In this document: positions 32,998-41,473 of the stretch, in pieces
How the letters are laid out: every line of letters starts with the position of its first letter
Numbering within the stretch: position 1 is the stretch's first letter
Notes under the pieces: generated by a model
The model's input: only the letters and a program-made list of their open reading frames with translations
Told to the model about the DNA's origin: nothing
Databases searched by the model: none
Assembly (NCBI GenBank): GCA_964555355.1
Contig: CAZKRY010000013.1
Span: 1 to 64,000, forward strand
Length of the DNA: 64,000 bases
Reading direction: 5' to 3'
Source of the DNA: CAIKBL01 sp964555355
GTDB lineage: Bacteria; Pseudomonadota; Gammaproteobacteria; Ga0077536
Made by a program: the position numbers and the translations under genes

Positions 32998-34092
32998 CTA
33001 CCACAGAATTTTACCTTCTTTATCCACTGATACATTTCCCAAAAAGCATTTGGCAATGCCAATAATCGCCATCCCTAACATCATGAGTCCGATTATCGCG
33101 TGCGAATACAGCATGGCCTTAAAGAGTCTGGGGTCTTCCGCGGCACCTACGGAAATGTCAGGGGCGCGCCGAAAACGAATTTTAATATGGCCGTCTATTG
33201 CGTCTTGTAGCACAGAACATTCTAAGAGCAGACCCATAAGAAAAAACATGACACAGATAGACAACAATACCGCTCTTGGGAAGATGCGCCTTCCGAAAAA
33301 AGATAAAATTAGTACGAATATGACGCTAATAAAAAAAAACAACAGCAACTTTCGCTTAAGTAATCCCAGTGTCGACTCGTAAGATCGCAATCCCAAATAA
33401 TCCAGAGGCACCGCAGAGGCGAAGCCCTCAAAACTGGTCGATCCAACTTTTGAGATCGATATCACGATGCCAAAGACGACGCAAAGCCAGGCGAGAGCAC
33501 CAAATTTCCGCGAAAGAATGGCGTATTCATGTTCGTTATTCCGTTTGTCGTAGTGATCTATGATTTGCAGTACCAATGTACCGGCGGCAAGGAGGAGTGC
33601 TAAGGCTAAGAATAAGCTCGGAACTCCCATGAAAATTATGCTGCCGCCGCGTTTTAGCGGAATGAACAAGTACCCCCATGCCAGTCCGATCGACGCGTAT
33701 GCAATGATCACAATGGAAGAAAAGAACAACGTAATCCGACCGCCAAGCGGAATTTCATTCGGAACGTACGGATCCTCCCACCCGCGATGGACATATATCT
33801 TGGTACTCGGCGTCACGCGCTCATAAGGGTTTGTCCAAGATTTTTTACTTGAGGCGGCGGTCATTCGGGATTCAAAGCCGTACTTTCCCCTCGCGACAGT
33901 CACCCCTGCGCGAAATCCTTTCGCCACCTTCGTTCGCTCCTTTGGGCGATGCGATGCAGCGGGTTCGGGTGCGCTCGAGGCCGAAGCTATCGACGGCGCA
34001 ACCCCGGATTCGCGCGAAAAGTCCGACTTGCACCGCGCACAATGTTCGTCGGTGAGATTGACCTCCAAGTTACAGGTGGGGCAATGCGCCAT
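32998..34092 (-). CDS. zinc-ribbon membrane protein of unknown function
   Basis: A protein of 364 residues. The N-terminus is a zinc ribbon (CPTCNLEVNLTDEHCARCKS, residues 4-23), followed by a low-complexity Ser/Ala/Lys-rich linker to about residue 120. Then come about six to seven hydrophobic spans (for example ITLFFSSIVIIAYASIGLAW, SLFLALALLLAAGTLVLQII, LLLFFFISVIFVLILSFFG). Codon use is visibly more AT-rich than in the flanking genes, with many AAA/ATT/TTA codons, so it was probably acquired. I do not recognise a family; zinc-ribbon-membrane proteins of this layout are often annotated only as hypothetical. Confidence 0.65.
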   Translation of the reverse strand: MAHCPTCNLEVNLTDEHCARCKSDFSRESGVAPSIASASSAPEPAASHRPKERTKVAKGFRAGVTVARGKYGFESRMTAASSKKSWTNPYERVTPSTKIYVHRGWEDPYVPNEIPLGGRITLFFSSIVIIAYASIGLAWGYLFIPLKRGGSIIFMGVPSLFLALALLLAAGTLVLQIIDHYDKRNNEHEYAILSRKFGALAWLCVVFGIVISISKVGSTSFEGFASAVPLDYLGLRSYESTLGLLKRKLLLFFFISVIFVLILSFFGRRIFPRAVLLSICVMFFLMGLLLECSVLQDAIDGHIKIRFRRAPDISVGAAEDPRLFKAMLYSHAIIGLMMLGMAIIGIAKCFLGNVSVDKEGKILW

Positions 34093-34122
34093 ACTCTTAT
34101 AGCCGCCTGGGCTATGGCTCCT

Positions 34123-34704
34123 TTAGCTCTTAAGTTGCCGCCCCATCGCATAAAACTCGTCATTCGGCTGCATGCCGGTCAGATTCGCCATGCGATTGGA
34201 GAGCGCGAAAAACGCGGCAATCGCACCGATGTCCCAAATGTCTTCGTCCGTCAAGCCATGCGCGTGTAGCGCGCCGAAATCCGCTTCGTCGGTAGCGCCC
34301 GCCTGGGTCGCGACTTTGACCGCGAAATCCAACATTGCGCGCTGCCGGGGCGTGATCTCGGCTTTACGATAATTGGTCGCCAATTGATCCGCGATGCGCG
34401 GGTTCTTCGCGCGGATGCGCAGGATGGCGCCGTGCGCAATGACGCAATACAAACAGTCGTTGTAGCTTGAGGTGGCAACGACGATCATCTCGCGTTCCGC
34501 CTTGCTCAAGCCACTTTCCTTTTCCATCAGCGCATCGTGAAAGGCGAAGAACGCGCGAAATTCATCTGGGCGCCGCGCCAGCACCAGAAAAACATTCGGA
34601 ATAAATCCGGACTTTTCTTGCACGGCGACAATTCGCGCGCGAATGTCCTCTGGAAGGTCCGTCAATGCCGGGATCGGGTAGCGGCTGATCGGGCGGTCGG
34701 TCAT
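34123..34704 (-). CDS. peroxidase-related AhpD-like protein
   Basis: A protein of 193 residues, all helical, of the carboxymuconolactone decarboxylase/AhpD superfamily. The redox motif is in YNDCLYCVIAHGAILR (CLYC, then His three residues later), with KAEREMIVVATSSYNDCLY before it and ITPRQRAMLDFAVKVATQ after. The family catalyses peroxide reduction with lipoyl or thiol partners. The ATG at 34704 has AAGGAG 8 bases upstream. It is divergent from the mxaR-like gene; the 226-base gap between them holds the promoter region for both but no motif I can name. Confidence 0.85.
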   Translation of the reverse strand: MTDRPISRYPIPALTDLPEDIRARIVAVQEKSGFIPNVFLVLARRPDEFRAFFAFHDALMEKESGLSKAEREMIVVATSSYNDCLYCVIAHGAILRIRAKNPRIADQLATNYRKAEITPRQRAMLDFAVKVATQAGATDEADFGALHAHGLTDEDIWDIGAIAAFFALSNRMANLTGMQPNDEFYAMGRQLKS

Positions 34705-34930
34705 GTTGAGTCTCCTTGAGCGATACTGCCGATGATCCGACATTCACGCGCGCGCGGAAAGTCCCTGGAACAGTCGCCGTAAATGGATTGCGCCTGCTAT
34801 CGTATCAACTCGCCTATTTGTGCAGACGGGGGGAGGCATCGGCGCACTCGCTTGTGCCCTCGCGGCACGCCACCTACACTCCTGCGGCAATCAACAATCA
34901 TGGTCGCAACCGGCTTAATCTCAAACCGGG

Positions 34931-36004
34931 ATGCGCCGCGCGACGGGAGCACGGGATTTGTCAGCTTTAGCTTCTCCACCGCTATCCGGTAGCGATACCG
35001 AGCTTGAGACTTGGCGCGACCGCGCGCTGACCTTCGAAGCCGAGATGAAACGCGCCATCATCGGCCAAGAACGGCCGATCCGCTTATTGCTGATCGCGGT
35101 ATTCGCGCGCGGTCACGCGTTGTTGGAAGGCGATGTTGGCGTCGGCAAGACCACCTTGCTCCGTGCGCTGGCGCGGGTGCTCGGCGGCGACTATGAACGC
35201 ATCGAAGGCACGGTCGATCTGATGCCGAACGATCTCGTCTATCACACTTATATCAACGAAGCCGGCCGCCCTTCGGTCGATCCGGGCCCCTTGCTCAAGC
35301 ACGGCGCGAAGCTCGCCACGTTCTTTTTTAATGAAGTGAACCGCGCGCGCCCTCAGGTGCATTCGCTGTTGTTGCGCGTGATGGCGGAGCGCAGTGTGGC
35401 GGCGTTCAATCGGGAGTATCGATTTCCGCATCTGCAGGTATTTGCCGATCGTAATCGCGTCGAAAAAGAAGAAACCTTCGAGTTACCCGCCGCCGCGCGC
35501 GATCGTTTTTTGATGGAACTGAACATCACGTTGCCCGCGGATCGCGAATTGCAGCGGCAGTTATTGGTCGATCCGCGATTTTTTGATGTAGACGCGTTGA
35601 TTGAGTCTCTCCAACCCGGCCTCGTACCGTTCCAAGAATTGAATACTGTCGCGGCGCGCATTCAAGCGAATGTCAAAACCACACCCACCATTGAGTATTA
35701 CGCGCTCGATTTATGTGCCGCGACCCGGACGCCGGTGGCTTACGGGGTGGCGCTGGATGGCGTCGATATGGAGCGTTTGGTGTTATCGGGGGTGAGTCCG
35801 CGCGGCATGGGCATGTTGATGCGCGCGGCGAAAGTGGCCGCGTGGCTGCAGGGGCGAGATCGGTTATTGCCGGAAGATATTCACGCGGTGGTGTTTGAAA
35901 CGCTCGCGCATCGCATTTTCTTGAGCCCGGTGTATGAACTGCAACGCACCTCACTCATCACGGCATTGATGACGCGCATCCTCGAGCGGGTTGCCTCGCC
36001 CTAA
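34931..36004 (+). CDS. mxaR: MoxR-type AAA ATPase (MxaR)
   Basis: A protein of 357 residues of the MoxR AAA+ family. Walker A is LLEGDVGVGKTTLLRALARV (about residue 62), Walker B ATFFFNEVNRARPQVHSLLL (Glu replaces the second Asp), sensor region FADRNRVEKEETFELPAAAR and arginine finger AARDRFLME. MoxR proteins act as chaperones with DUF58 and von Willebrand factor A partners. In methylotrophs MxaR opens the mxaRSACKL set needed for active calcium-containing methanol dehydrogenase. The five genes after it are in exactly that order and are spaced 1 base apart or overlapping. An isolated MoxR/Bat operon is the alternative. Confidence 0.8.
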   Translation: MRRATGARDLSALASPPLSGSDTELETWRDRALTFEAEMKRAIIGQERPIRLLLIAVFARGHALLEGDVGVGKTTLLRALARVLGGDYERIEGTVDLMPNDLVYHTYINEAGRPSVDPGPLLKHGAKLATFFFNEVNRARPQVHSLLLRVMAERSVAAFNREYRFPHLQVFADRNRVEKEETFELPAAARDRFLMELNITLPADRELQRQLLVDPRFFDVDALIESLQPGLVPFQELNTVAARIQANVKTTPTIEYYALDLCAATRTPVAYGVALDGVDMERLVLSGVSPRGMGMLMRAAKVAAWLQGRDRLLPEDIHAVVFETLAHRIFLSPVYELQRTSLITALMTRILERVASP

Positions 36005-36005
36005 C

Positions 36006-36848
36006 ATGGCGCTTGCCGAACTTCATTACAAAGTCCACTGGCGGACACGTGGTGGACATCCCGGGCATCACGCCAGTCGCCAGCGTGGCGGCGGCCTGCA
36101 TTTCCGGAATCACGCCGCACTGATCGATGCGCCCGATCCGCGCCGCTTTGATGTGCACGCCAGCCTGCGCGATCCCTTCGAGCAAATTCAGGTGCGTGTC
36201 TATCAGCAGACGAGCGCAATTCCAGTGTTCGCGCTTGCCGATCTGTCGGCGTCGATGCAGTTTGGCGGCAAGCAATCCAAGCTCGCGCGCGTGGCGGAGT
36301 TCATCGCCTGCCTCGCTTATTCGGCAAACCGTACCGGGGATCGTTATGGTTTTGTTGGCTGTGCGGAGCAAACCACCCCCGCGCTCTATTCACCGCCGTC
36401 GATCAATCCCGCGCACGGACAGGAGATGGCGGCGCGGTTGCGCGCCTGGTCGCGGCCCTGCCCGCATGCCGATGGTTTGTTGCGCGCGGCGGATCTCCTC
36501 GGCGCACGGCGTGCGCTCGTGTTCTTGTTATCCGATTTTCATTTTCCGTTGGCCTTTACCGAACGCGTGCTGGCGTCGCTCGCGTATCACGATGTGGTGC
36601 CGGTGGTGATGTGGGACCGGGCCGAATATTTAGACCTGCCGGCGCGCGGGCTCGTGCGGCTGCGCGATCCGGAGTCCGGCCGTGAACGATTACTTCTAAT
36701 GCGGCGCGCGTTAAAACAACAAATCGAACGCGCGTATCACGAGCGGCGCGCGGCGTTGCTCAAGCTCTGCGGGCAATACGCGCGTCCGCCGTTATTTCTG
36801 CAAGACGCGTTCGTGCCCGATGACGTGACGCGCTATTTTTTGGGCTAA
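36006..36848 (+). CDS. mxaS: DUF58 protein, MxaS-like
   Basis: A protein of 280 residues. The DUF58/VWA-like core includes RRFDVHASLRDPFEQIQVRV, FALADLSASMQFGG with a DxSxS metal-site motif, FIACLAYSANRTGDRYGFVG, and RRALVFLLSDFHFP. Such proteins associate with MoxR. It begins one base after the mxaR stop and shares its transcript. In the methanol dehydrogenase system MxaS is required for activity but its exact job is not known. It probably sits at the inner membrane face, though no clear span is seen. Confidence 0.75.
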   Translation: MALAELHYKVHWRTRGGHPGHHASRQRGGGLHFRNHAALIDAPDPRRFDVHASLRDPFEQIQVRVYQQTSAIPVFALADLSASMQFGGKQSKLARVAEFIACLAYSANRTGDRYGFVGCAEQTTPALYSPPSINPAHGQEMAARLRAWSRPCPHADGLLRAADLLGARRALVFLLSDFHFPLAFTERVLASLAYHDVVPVVMWDRAEYLDLPARGLVRLRDPESGRERLLLMRRALKQQIERAYHERRAALLKLCGQYARPPLFLQDAFVPDDVTRYFLG

Positions 36849-36852
36849 CCTC

Positions 36853-37746
36853 ATGCGTCGCCTGGTAGTGATGAAGGTGTTGGCAACATTGTGTGTATTG
36901 TTGAGCGCATGGCGCTGCGCGGCCGAGGCACCTGCAATCACGCAACTTGAAGTCGCAGAGCCCCGTGCGTTCGGTTATCTCATCGGTGACAAATTGCAGC
37001 GTGACGTTTTATTGCAGGTTAACGCGCCGTATCGCTTACAGCTTGAGCAACTGCCGACCGGCGGCCGTCTCACGCACTGGCTCACACTTGAGCCGCCGAG
37101 CATCAAGACCAAGCGCACGCAAAACGGATTTGAGTATCGGCTCCTCTTTACCTACCAATTGATAAACGTGGTTCCAAACGTGACCGATATCGGACTACCC
37201 GAAATTTACCTGCCTATCAGCGATGGTAAAGATACTCGGCGCGCGCTCATCCCGGTATCCCGCCTACGAATTGGTTTGGTGACGGATTTCGCGCAAGCGG
37301 ATTTGCGGCCGGCGATTAAACCGCTCCCGCTCCACAACCCGCGCTGGCCACTGATCGCGTGGGGCAGCGCGTTGTGGGTGGCGTTGGGCGGGCTTGCCTA
37401 TCTGCGCAGTGGTCTAGGTATGCGCCAACCGCCTTTTGCTGCTTTGGTGCGCCGGCTTTCCCGCCAACGCATCACCCATTGGCAGACCGAGAGCTATGCA
37501 GACGCGCTACGCGCCGTCCATCGTGCATTTGACGATACCGCGCGGCGCACGTTGTTTGGGGATACGTTGGATGAATTCCTTATGCAAAACCCGCGCTACG
37601 TCCCGCTCGCCGCGCAAGTCCGGCGGTTTTACGCTTGTTCGAATCGATATTTCTTCGGCGCGCATGATGACGAGCCGGGGTTTGACTATGCACCGGCGGA
37701 ACTCCGCGCCTTTGTCGCGGCCTGCGCCGCGTGTGAACGCGCATGA
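36853..37746 (+). CDS. mxaA: MxaA-like periplasmic/membrane protein
   Basis: A protein of 297 residues with a signal peptide (VMKVLATLCVLLSAWRCAAE). It has a beta-rich periplasmic part (about 30-145; AFGYLIGDKLQRDVLLQVNA and RLTHWLTLEPPSIKTKRTQN), one span (PLIAWGSALWVALGGLAYLR, ~155-175) and a cytoplasmic helical tail. MxaA takes part in calcium insertion into methanol dehydrogenase. Assignment rests on this layout and on position between mxaS and mxaC. The DUF4381/BatD-like proteins of Bat operons have a similar layout and are the main alternative. The stop overlaps the next start (ATGA). Confidence 0.7.
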   Translation: MRRLVVMKVLATLCVLLSAWRCAAEAPAITQLEVAEPRAFGYLIGDKLQRDVLLQVNAPYRLQLEQLPTGGRLTHWLTLEPPSIKTKRTQNGFEYRLLFTYQLINVVPNVTDIGLPEIYLPISDGKDTRRALIPVSRLRIGLVTDFAQADLRPAIKPLPLHNPRWPLIAWGSALWVALGGLAYLRSGLGMRQPPFAALVRRLSRQRITHWQTESYADALRAVHRAFDDTARRTLFGDTLDEFLMQNPRYVPLAAQVRRFYACSNRYFFGAHDDEPGFDYAPAELRAFVAACAACERA

Positions 37747-38735
37747 ACTTGAATTTTGCCCATCCGCATTGGCTGTGGTTGCTGCCGGTCACATTACTCC
37801 CGGTACTGCGACACGGGCAGGAGTCGGTCCTCTATTCGTCGCTCACGCTTATTCCGGCGGATGGGTTGTCGACCCTGCTGGATTGGGCGCTGAGGTTGCT
37901 CATGGTGGTGAGTATGGCGGCGATGGTGTGTGGCATCGCCGGGCTTTATCGCGCGGAGCAAAGTGTCGAGCGAATCGGCCAAGGTGCGCAGGTGCTGATG
38001 TTGATCGACAGTAGCGGCAGCATGGACCGCCCGTTCGCGACCGGCAATAAAGGCATTTCGCGCGCGGCGGTGTGGGGGACATATCGCTCCAAGGGACAGA
38101 TCGCGCGCGAGTTGTTGGCGGAATATGCGGCGCGCCGACGGCAAGACATGTTTGCGCTTTTTGTGTTCAGTAGTAATCCCATCGCTGTGCTACCGTTGAC
38201 CGAAAAGCAGGCGGCGATCCAAGCCGCGATTGCCGCCGGCGCCATCGAACGCGGATTGGCCAGCACCGATCTCGGTGCCGGTATTCTCAAGTCGCTCGAA
38301 TTTTTTAAAGACAAGCCCTATACCGGCTCGCGCATCATCATGCTGTTGTCGGACGGCAGCGCGGTATTAACCATTCCGATGCAAGATCGCATTCGCAATC
38401 TGCTCGAGAAGTATCGGGTCACGCTCTATTGGCTTTACATGCGAGATCAGCACAGTCCTGGCTTGAAAATAAGCGAGGGCGCGGCCGCCGTGCCTGAGCA
38501 GCAGGTGCACAAATTTTTCTCGGAGATGGGGCTGCCGTATCGCGCGTTCTCCGCTGAAAATCCGGATGCGCTACGTGACGCCATCGCGGAAGTCGACAAG
38601 CTTCAAAATTTACCTATCCGTTATCGCGACATCATTCCGCGCGAAGATTTGACCGCATGGTGCTATGGCCTGGCACTGGCCGGTATCGTGCTTTTGTTAG
38701 GCGCGCGTGTCTCCGAGAAGCAAACATGGGGCTGA
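37743..38735 (+). CDS. mxaC: MxaC-like von Willebrand factor A protein
   Basis: A protein of 330 residues with N-terminal spans (HWLWLLPVTLLPVLRHG and LLDWALRLLMVVSMAAMVC). The VWA domain has an intact MIDAS: VLMLIDSSGSMDRPFA (DxSxS), LASTDLGAGILKSLEFF (Thr) and RIIMLLSDGSAVLTI (Asp). A C-terminal span follows (WCYGLALAGIVLLLGARV). The domain faces the periplasm, where it could present calcium or grip the dehydrogenase. Start overlaps mxaA by 4 bases; the end overlaps mxaK by 10. Confidence 0.78.
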   Translation: MNLNFAHPHWLWLLPVTLLPVLRHGQESVLYSSLTLIPADGLSTLLDWALRLLMVVSMAAMVCGIAGLYRAEQSVERIGQGAQVLMLIDSSGSMDRPFATGNKGISRAAVWGTYRSKGQIARELLAEYAARRRQDMFALFVFSSNPIAVLPLTEKQAAIQAAIAAGAIERGLASTDLGAGILKSLEFFKDKPYTGSRIIMLLSDGSAVLTIPMQDRIRNLLEKYRVTLYWLYMRDQHSPGLKISEGAAAVPEQQVHKFFSEMGLPYRAFSAENPDALRDAIAEVDKLQNLPIRYRDIIPREDLTAWCYGLALAGIVLLLGARVSEKQTWG

Positions 38736-39271
38736 AACCGCGGCCAGCCGTTTTGTTGATTGTAATGGCGATCGTTTGTGCGCTTGGCTTGGCAAGCGAA
38801 CTCTGGCGGTATCGCGATAGTACAAGCTATGACCGTGCGGTGACTGCCGAGCGATACGCGCAAGCGAGCACCTTCGCCGGTGACTATGGCTTTTTCGCCA
38901 AAGCCTACGCCGTGCACGAGGCGCGCGAGTATCAACAAGCGCGCGATTATTACAGCCGGCTTGAGCAGAGCGAGATACGCGCTTTACGCACCGCGGCGCT
39001 ATTCAATGCCGGCAATACTTATCTTGAGCAAGCGGCGACATTTGATCTGCAACAAGAGGCAGACCGCGCAATACCGTTGATCGAGCTCGCGAAACAAAGC
39101 TACCGCGCGGCACTACGCGAGGATCCAGCGCTGTGGGACGCTCGCTATAACCTTGAACGCGCGCTGCGTTTACTCCCCGACCCTTTTGACAAACGACCGG
39201 CGGAAGTCGAAGGCCGGCAAAGTCCCGTGCGCACCATCATCGGCGGTGAAGACGTGGAGCCGTGGCCATGA
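38726..39271 (+). CDS. mxaK: MxaK-like membrane-anchored helical protein
   Basis: A protein of 181 residues. One N-terminal anchor (PAVLLIVMAIVCALGLASEL) is followed by a helical, TPR-like domain: EARDYYSRL-type repeats, AALFNAGNTYLEQAATF, and YRAALREDPALWDARYNLER. MxaK with MxaA and MxaL is needed for calcium incorporation. The start is the ATG at 38726, inside the mxaC tail; an upstream frame from 38657 is not credible. Its stop overlaps mxaL by ATGA. Confidence 0.72.
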   Translation: MGLKPRPAVLLIVMAIVCALGLASELWRYRDSTSYDRAVTAERYAQASTFAGDYGFFAKAYAVHEAREYQQARDYYSRLEQSEIRALRTAALFNAGNTYLEQAATFDLQQEADRAIPLIELAKQSYRAALREDPALWDARYNLERALRLLPDPFDKRPAEVEGRQSPVRTIIGGEDVEPWP

Positions 39272-40194
39272 CTGCATGGCGACGTACCTCCGTCTTATGG
39301 CTCGCCGTCGCAACCTTGGCGTTGGCGGCCACTTTTACGCGGCCGACGCTAAGGATGACGCAACCGACCTATCGCTATGTCATGGTGTTCGATATCTCGC
39401 AGAGTATGAACGTGAGCGATGTCACGCTCGACGATAACCCTCTCGCGCGTTTGGCGTTCGCGAAGACGCGCGCGTTGACGGCGCTCACCGCCTTGCCGTG
39501 CGGGTCGGAGGCCGGTCTCGCGTTGTTCACCGGGCATCGAGCGTTTTTGCTGATCACGCCGATTGAGGTGTGCGGCAATTACCGTGAACTCGCGACCATC
39601 ATCGATAACATCAGCTGGAAAATGAGTTGGGAAGCACGCAGCGAAGTAGCCAAGGGGCTTTATAAAAGCATCAACCTATTGGCGCAGCTACCAGCCAAGA
39701 CGCGGCTGGTATTTTTCACCGACGGGCACGAAGCGCCGCCGATCAATCCAGAGGTGGTGCCGCAATTCACCGACGAACCAGGAGAGATCGCAGGGCTCGT
39801 GGTTGGTGTTGGCGGCTTAAACCCAGCGCCGATTCCGAAATTCGACAAACATGGCGAACCGAGCGGCGTATGGCGCGCGCAAGATCTGCCGAGCGCACAC
39901 ATGACGTTGGCAGTAGATACCGCCAGCGAAGCGCAATCGTCGTTACGCGAAAGTTATCTGCAATCGCTCGCCGAGAAGACCGGCCTTGGCTATCTGCGAC
40001 TCGGATCCGCGGACGAGTTTGCGCGACGCTTACAAGCGCCGGAGTTCGGCATTCCCAAAGAGGTGGATGCCGACAGCCGAGGGTGGTTTGGGATGCTGGC
40101 GCTAATTACGAGTGTGGTGTCGTGTTTTCAGGGGCGGAGTAGACGGCGCGCCAATTGGGACTGGATATCGCGTCGACCATCAGCGATCACATAG
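39268..40194 (+). CDS. mxaL: MxaL-like von Willebrand factor A protein
   Basis: A protein of 308 residues. There is an N-terminal anchor (TSVLWLAVATLALAATF). The VWA domain has YVMVFDISQSMNVSDV (DxSxS), RSEVAKGLYKSINLLAQL, RLVFFTDGHEAPPI, and a C-terminal span near GWFGMLALITSVVSCF. Position and type match MxaL, which closes the calcium-insertion set. The ATG at 39268 overlaps the mxaK stop; GTG at 39262 is an alternative. No dehydrogenase (mxaF/xoxF), cytochrome (mxaG) or PQQ genes follow; the next gene is on the other strand. Confidence 0.75.
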   Translation: MTAWRRTSVLWLAVATLALAATFTRPTLRMTQPTYRYVMVFDISQSMNVSDVTLDDNPLARLAFAKTRALTALTALPCGSEAGLALFTGHRAFLLITPIEVCGNYRELATIIDNISWKMSWEARSEVAKGLYKSINLLAQLPAKTRLVFFTDGHEAPPINPEVVPQFTDEPGEIAGLVVGVGGLNPAPIPKFDKHGEPSGVWRAQDLPSAHMTLAVDTASEAQSSLRESYLQSLAEKTGLGYLRLGSADEFARRLQAPEFGIPKEVDADSRGWFGMLALITSVVSCFQGRSRRRANWDWISRRPSAIT

Positions 40195-40260
40195 CTGTAA
40201 ACCTTCTGTGAGATCACACGATCGACCGTTGCGCACTGTCCGCAGAGCCGAGATTTATCC

Positions 40261-41214
40261 TTACCGGATAGCCACCGGATGCACGACACTCTGTACGGCT
40301 CCCTTGAAACGCGGCGCGGCGAGAACGAAGAAGAATTCGTAAGCGCGATCGGCGGCGAGTTCCGCAGTGCGGATGTTTTCGAGTATGTGCACACCGTGCT
40401 TGACGAGTAGGGTGCCGTGAACTGGCAGGAAGTCGTCCTTGTTTTCCGCCGGCATGGCTTCTGGGATCCAGGCATCCATGCCGACGGCAACGACACCTTG
40501 GGCGGCAAGGTATTCCGCGCCTTCGACGCCTAATCCGGCAACATGCTGCAGATCCTGCACATAGTCGCCATCCCTAGCGACCAGATGACCGGTGTGCAGC
40601 AGCACGATATCGCCTTGCATGAGGCGCACACCTTCACGAGATGCGGCCGCTTCAAGTTCCTTGCGGTTAAACACTGCGCCCGCGGCGAGTCCGCCGGGCG
40701 CAGCCGTTACCATGTCTAGCAACACACCGCGCCCAATGATCGGCGGGATGGTCTCAACGCCGTAACGGATCGCGCCATCAGGACGGATCACATTCTTCGT
40801 CTCCACACCGTTGTAATGACGACCTTCGATCGCGACATGCGCGAATCCGTCGATCTGCGTACCGACGCCAAGGTGCGAGATGACGACATCGTCAAAGCCC
40901 TGCAGATGGTTGGCGCCGTAGGTCGAGTCATTGCCGATGAAAATCGGCGCCACGTGGATCTGATAGTTGCGCGCACCATAGGCCACGCTACGCGGGCTGG
41001 TTGGGATCGCCAGCGAATACACCTTGCCTTCGCGGATTAGGTCGGCTGCTCGCAGTACAGTTTCAGAACTCAGATTGTTTAGTGCCCCGAGCGTATCCGC
41101 CGAGCCGTATTTGGCGTGATCCGATGTCGGCTCGGCGGTAGTCGTGAGCGTTACGCTAGCCAATAGCGCGGCAGCGATTTGGCGCGAGTCTTTTAGGAGC
41201 GAGATTATCCGCAT
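40261..41214 (-). CDS. exported cyclase-family hydrolase
   Basis: A protein of 317 residues of the cyclase/kynurenine formamidase-like family (PF04199 type). DDVVISHLGVGTQIDGFAHV is the metal-binding HxGTxxD-like motif, with RGVLLDMVTAAPGG and GDIVLLHTGHL in the core, and GVVAVGMDAWIPEAM. The N-terminus (IAAALLASVTLTTTAEPTSD) is a signal peptide, so the enzyme works in the periplasm, unlike formamidases of tryptophan breakdown. ATG at 41214 is chosen for the signal peptide. Longer frames run into the tRNA gene and are wrong. Confidence 0.8.
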   Translation of the reverse strand: MRIISLLKDSRQIAAALLASVTLTTTAEPTSDHAKYGSADTLGALNNLSSETVLRAADLIREGKVYSLAIPTSPRSVAYGARNYQIHVAPIFIGNDSTYGANHLQGFDDVVISHLGVGTQIDGFAHVAIEGRHYNGVETKNVIRPDGAIRYGVETIPPIIGRGVLLDMVTAAPGGLAAGAVFNRKELEAAASREGVRLMQGDIVLLHTGHLVARDGDYVQDLQHVAGLGVEGAEYLAAQGVVAVGMDAWIPEAMPAENKDDFLPVHGTLLVKHGVHILENIRTAELAADRAYEFFFVLAAPRFKGAVQSVVHPVAIR

Positions 41215-41286
41215 AACTGTATCTATAGTCTTATCGTCCAGAGATCTTAGTTTGAGGACGGTGCCGAGCGGCATCGAATATTGAAT

Positions 41287-41362
<76 letters not shown>

Positions 41363-41473
41363 ACGGAAGGAAGGCCCGCGATTCTAGCGGCGTTGGGGGA
41401 GGTGCGCTAGCGCCTTGTGCGGATTCCTCCGATGGCTACACTGCGTACTGCTTCAGTATTTAAGGTCTCACCG

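Noticed and set aside
34931..40194. Generic Bat (BatA/B/C/D) aerotolerance operon
   Set aside because: Bat operons usually have two adjacent VWA genes before the TPR gene. Here the order VWA-TPR-VWA after an MxaA-like gene fits mxaCKL better, though the alternative is not excluded.
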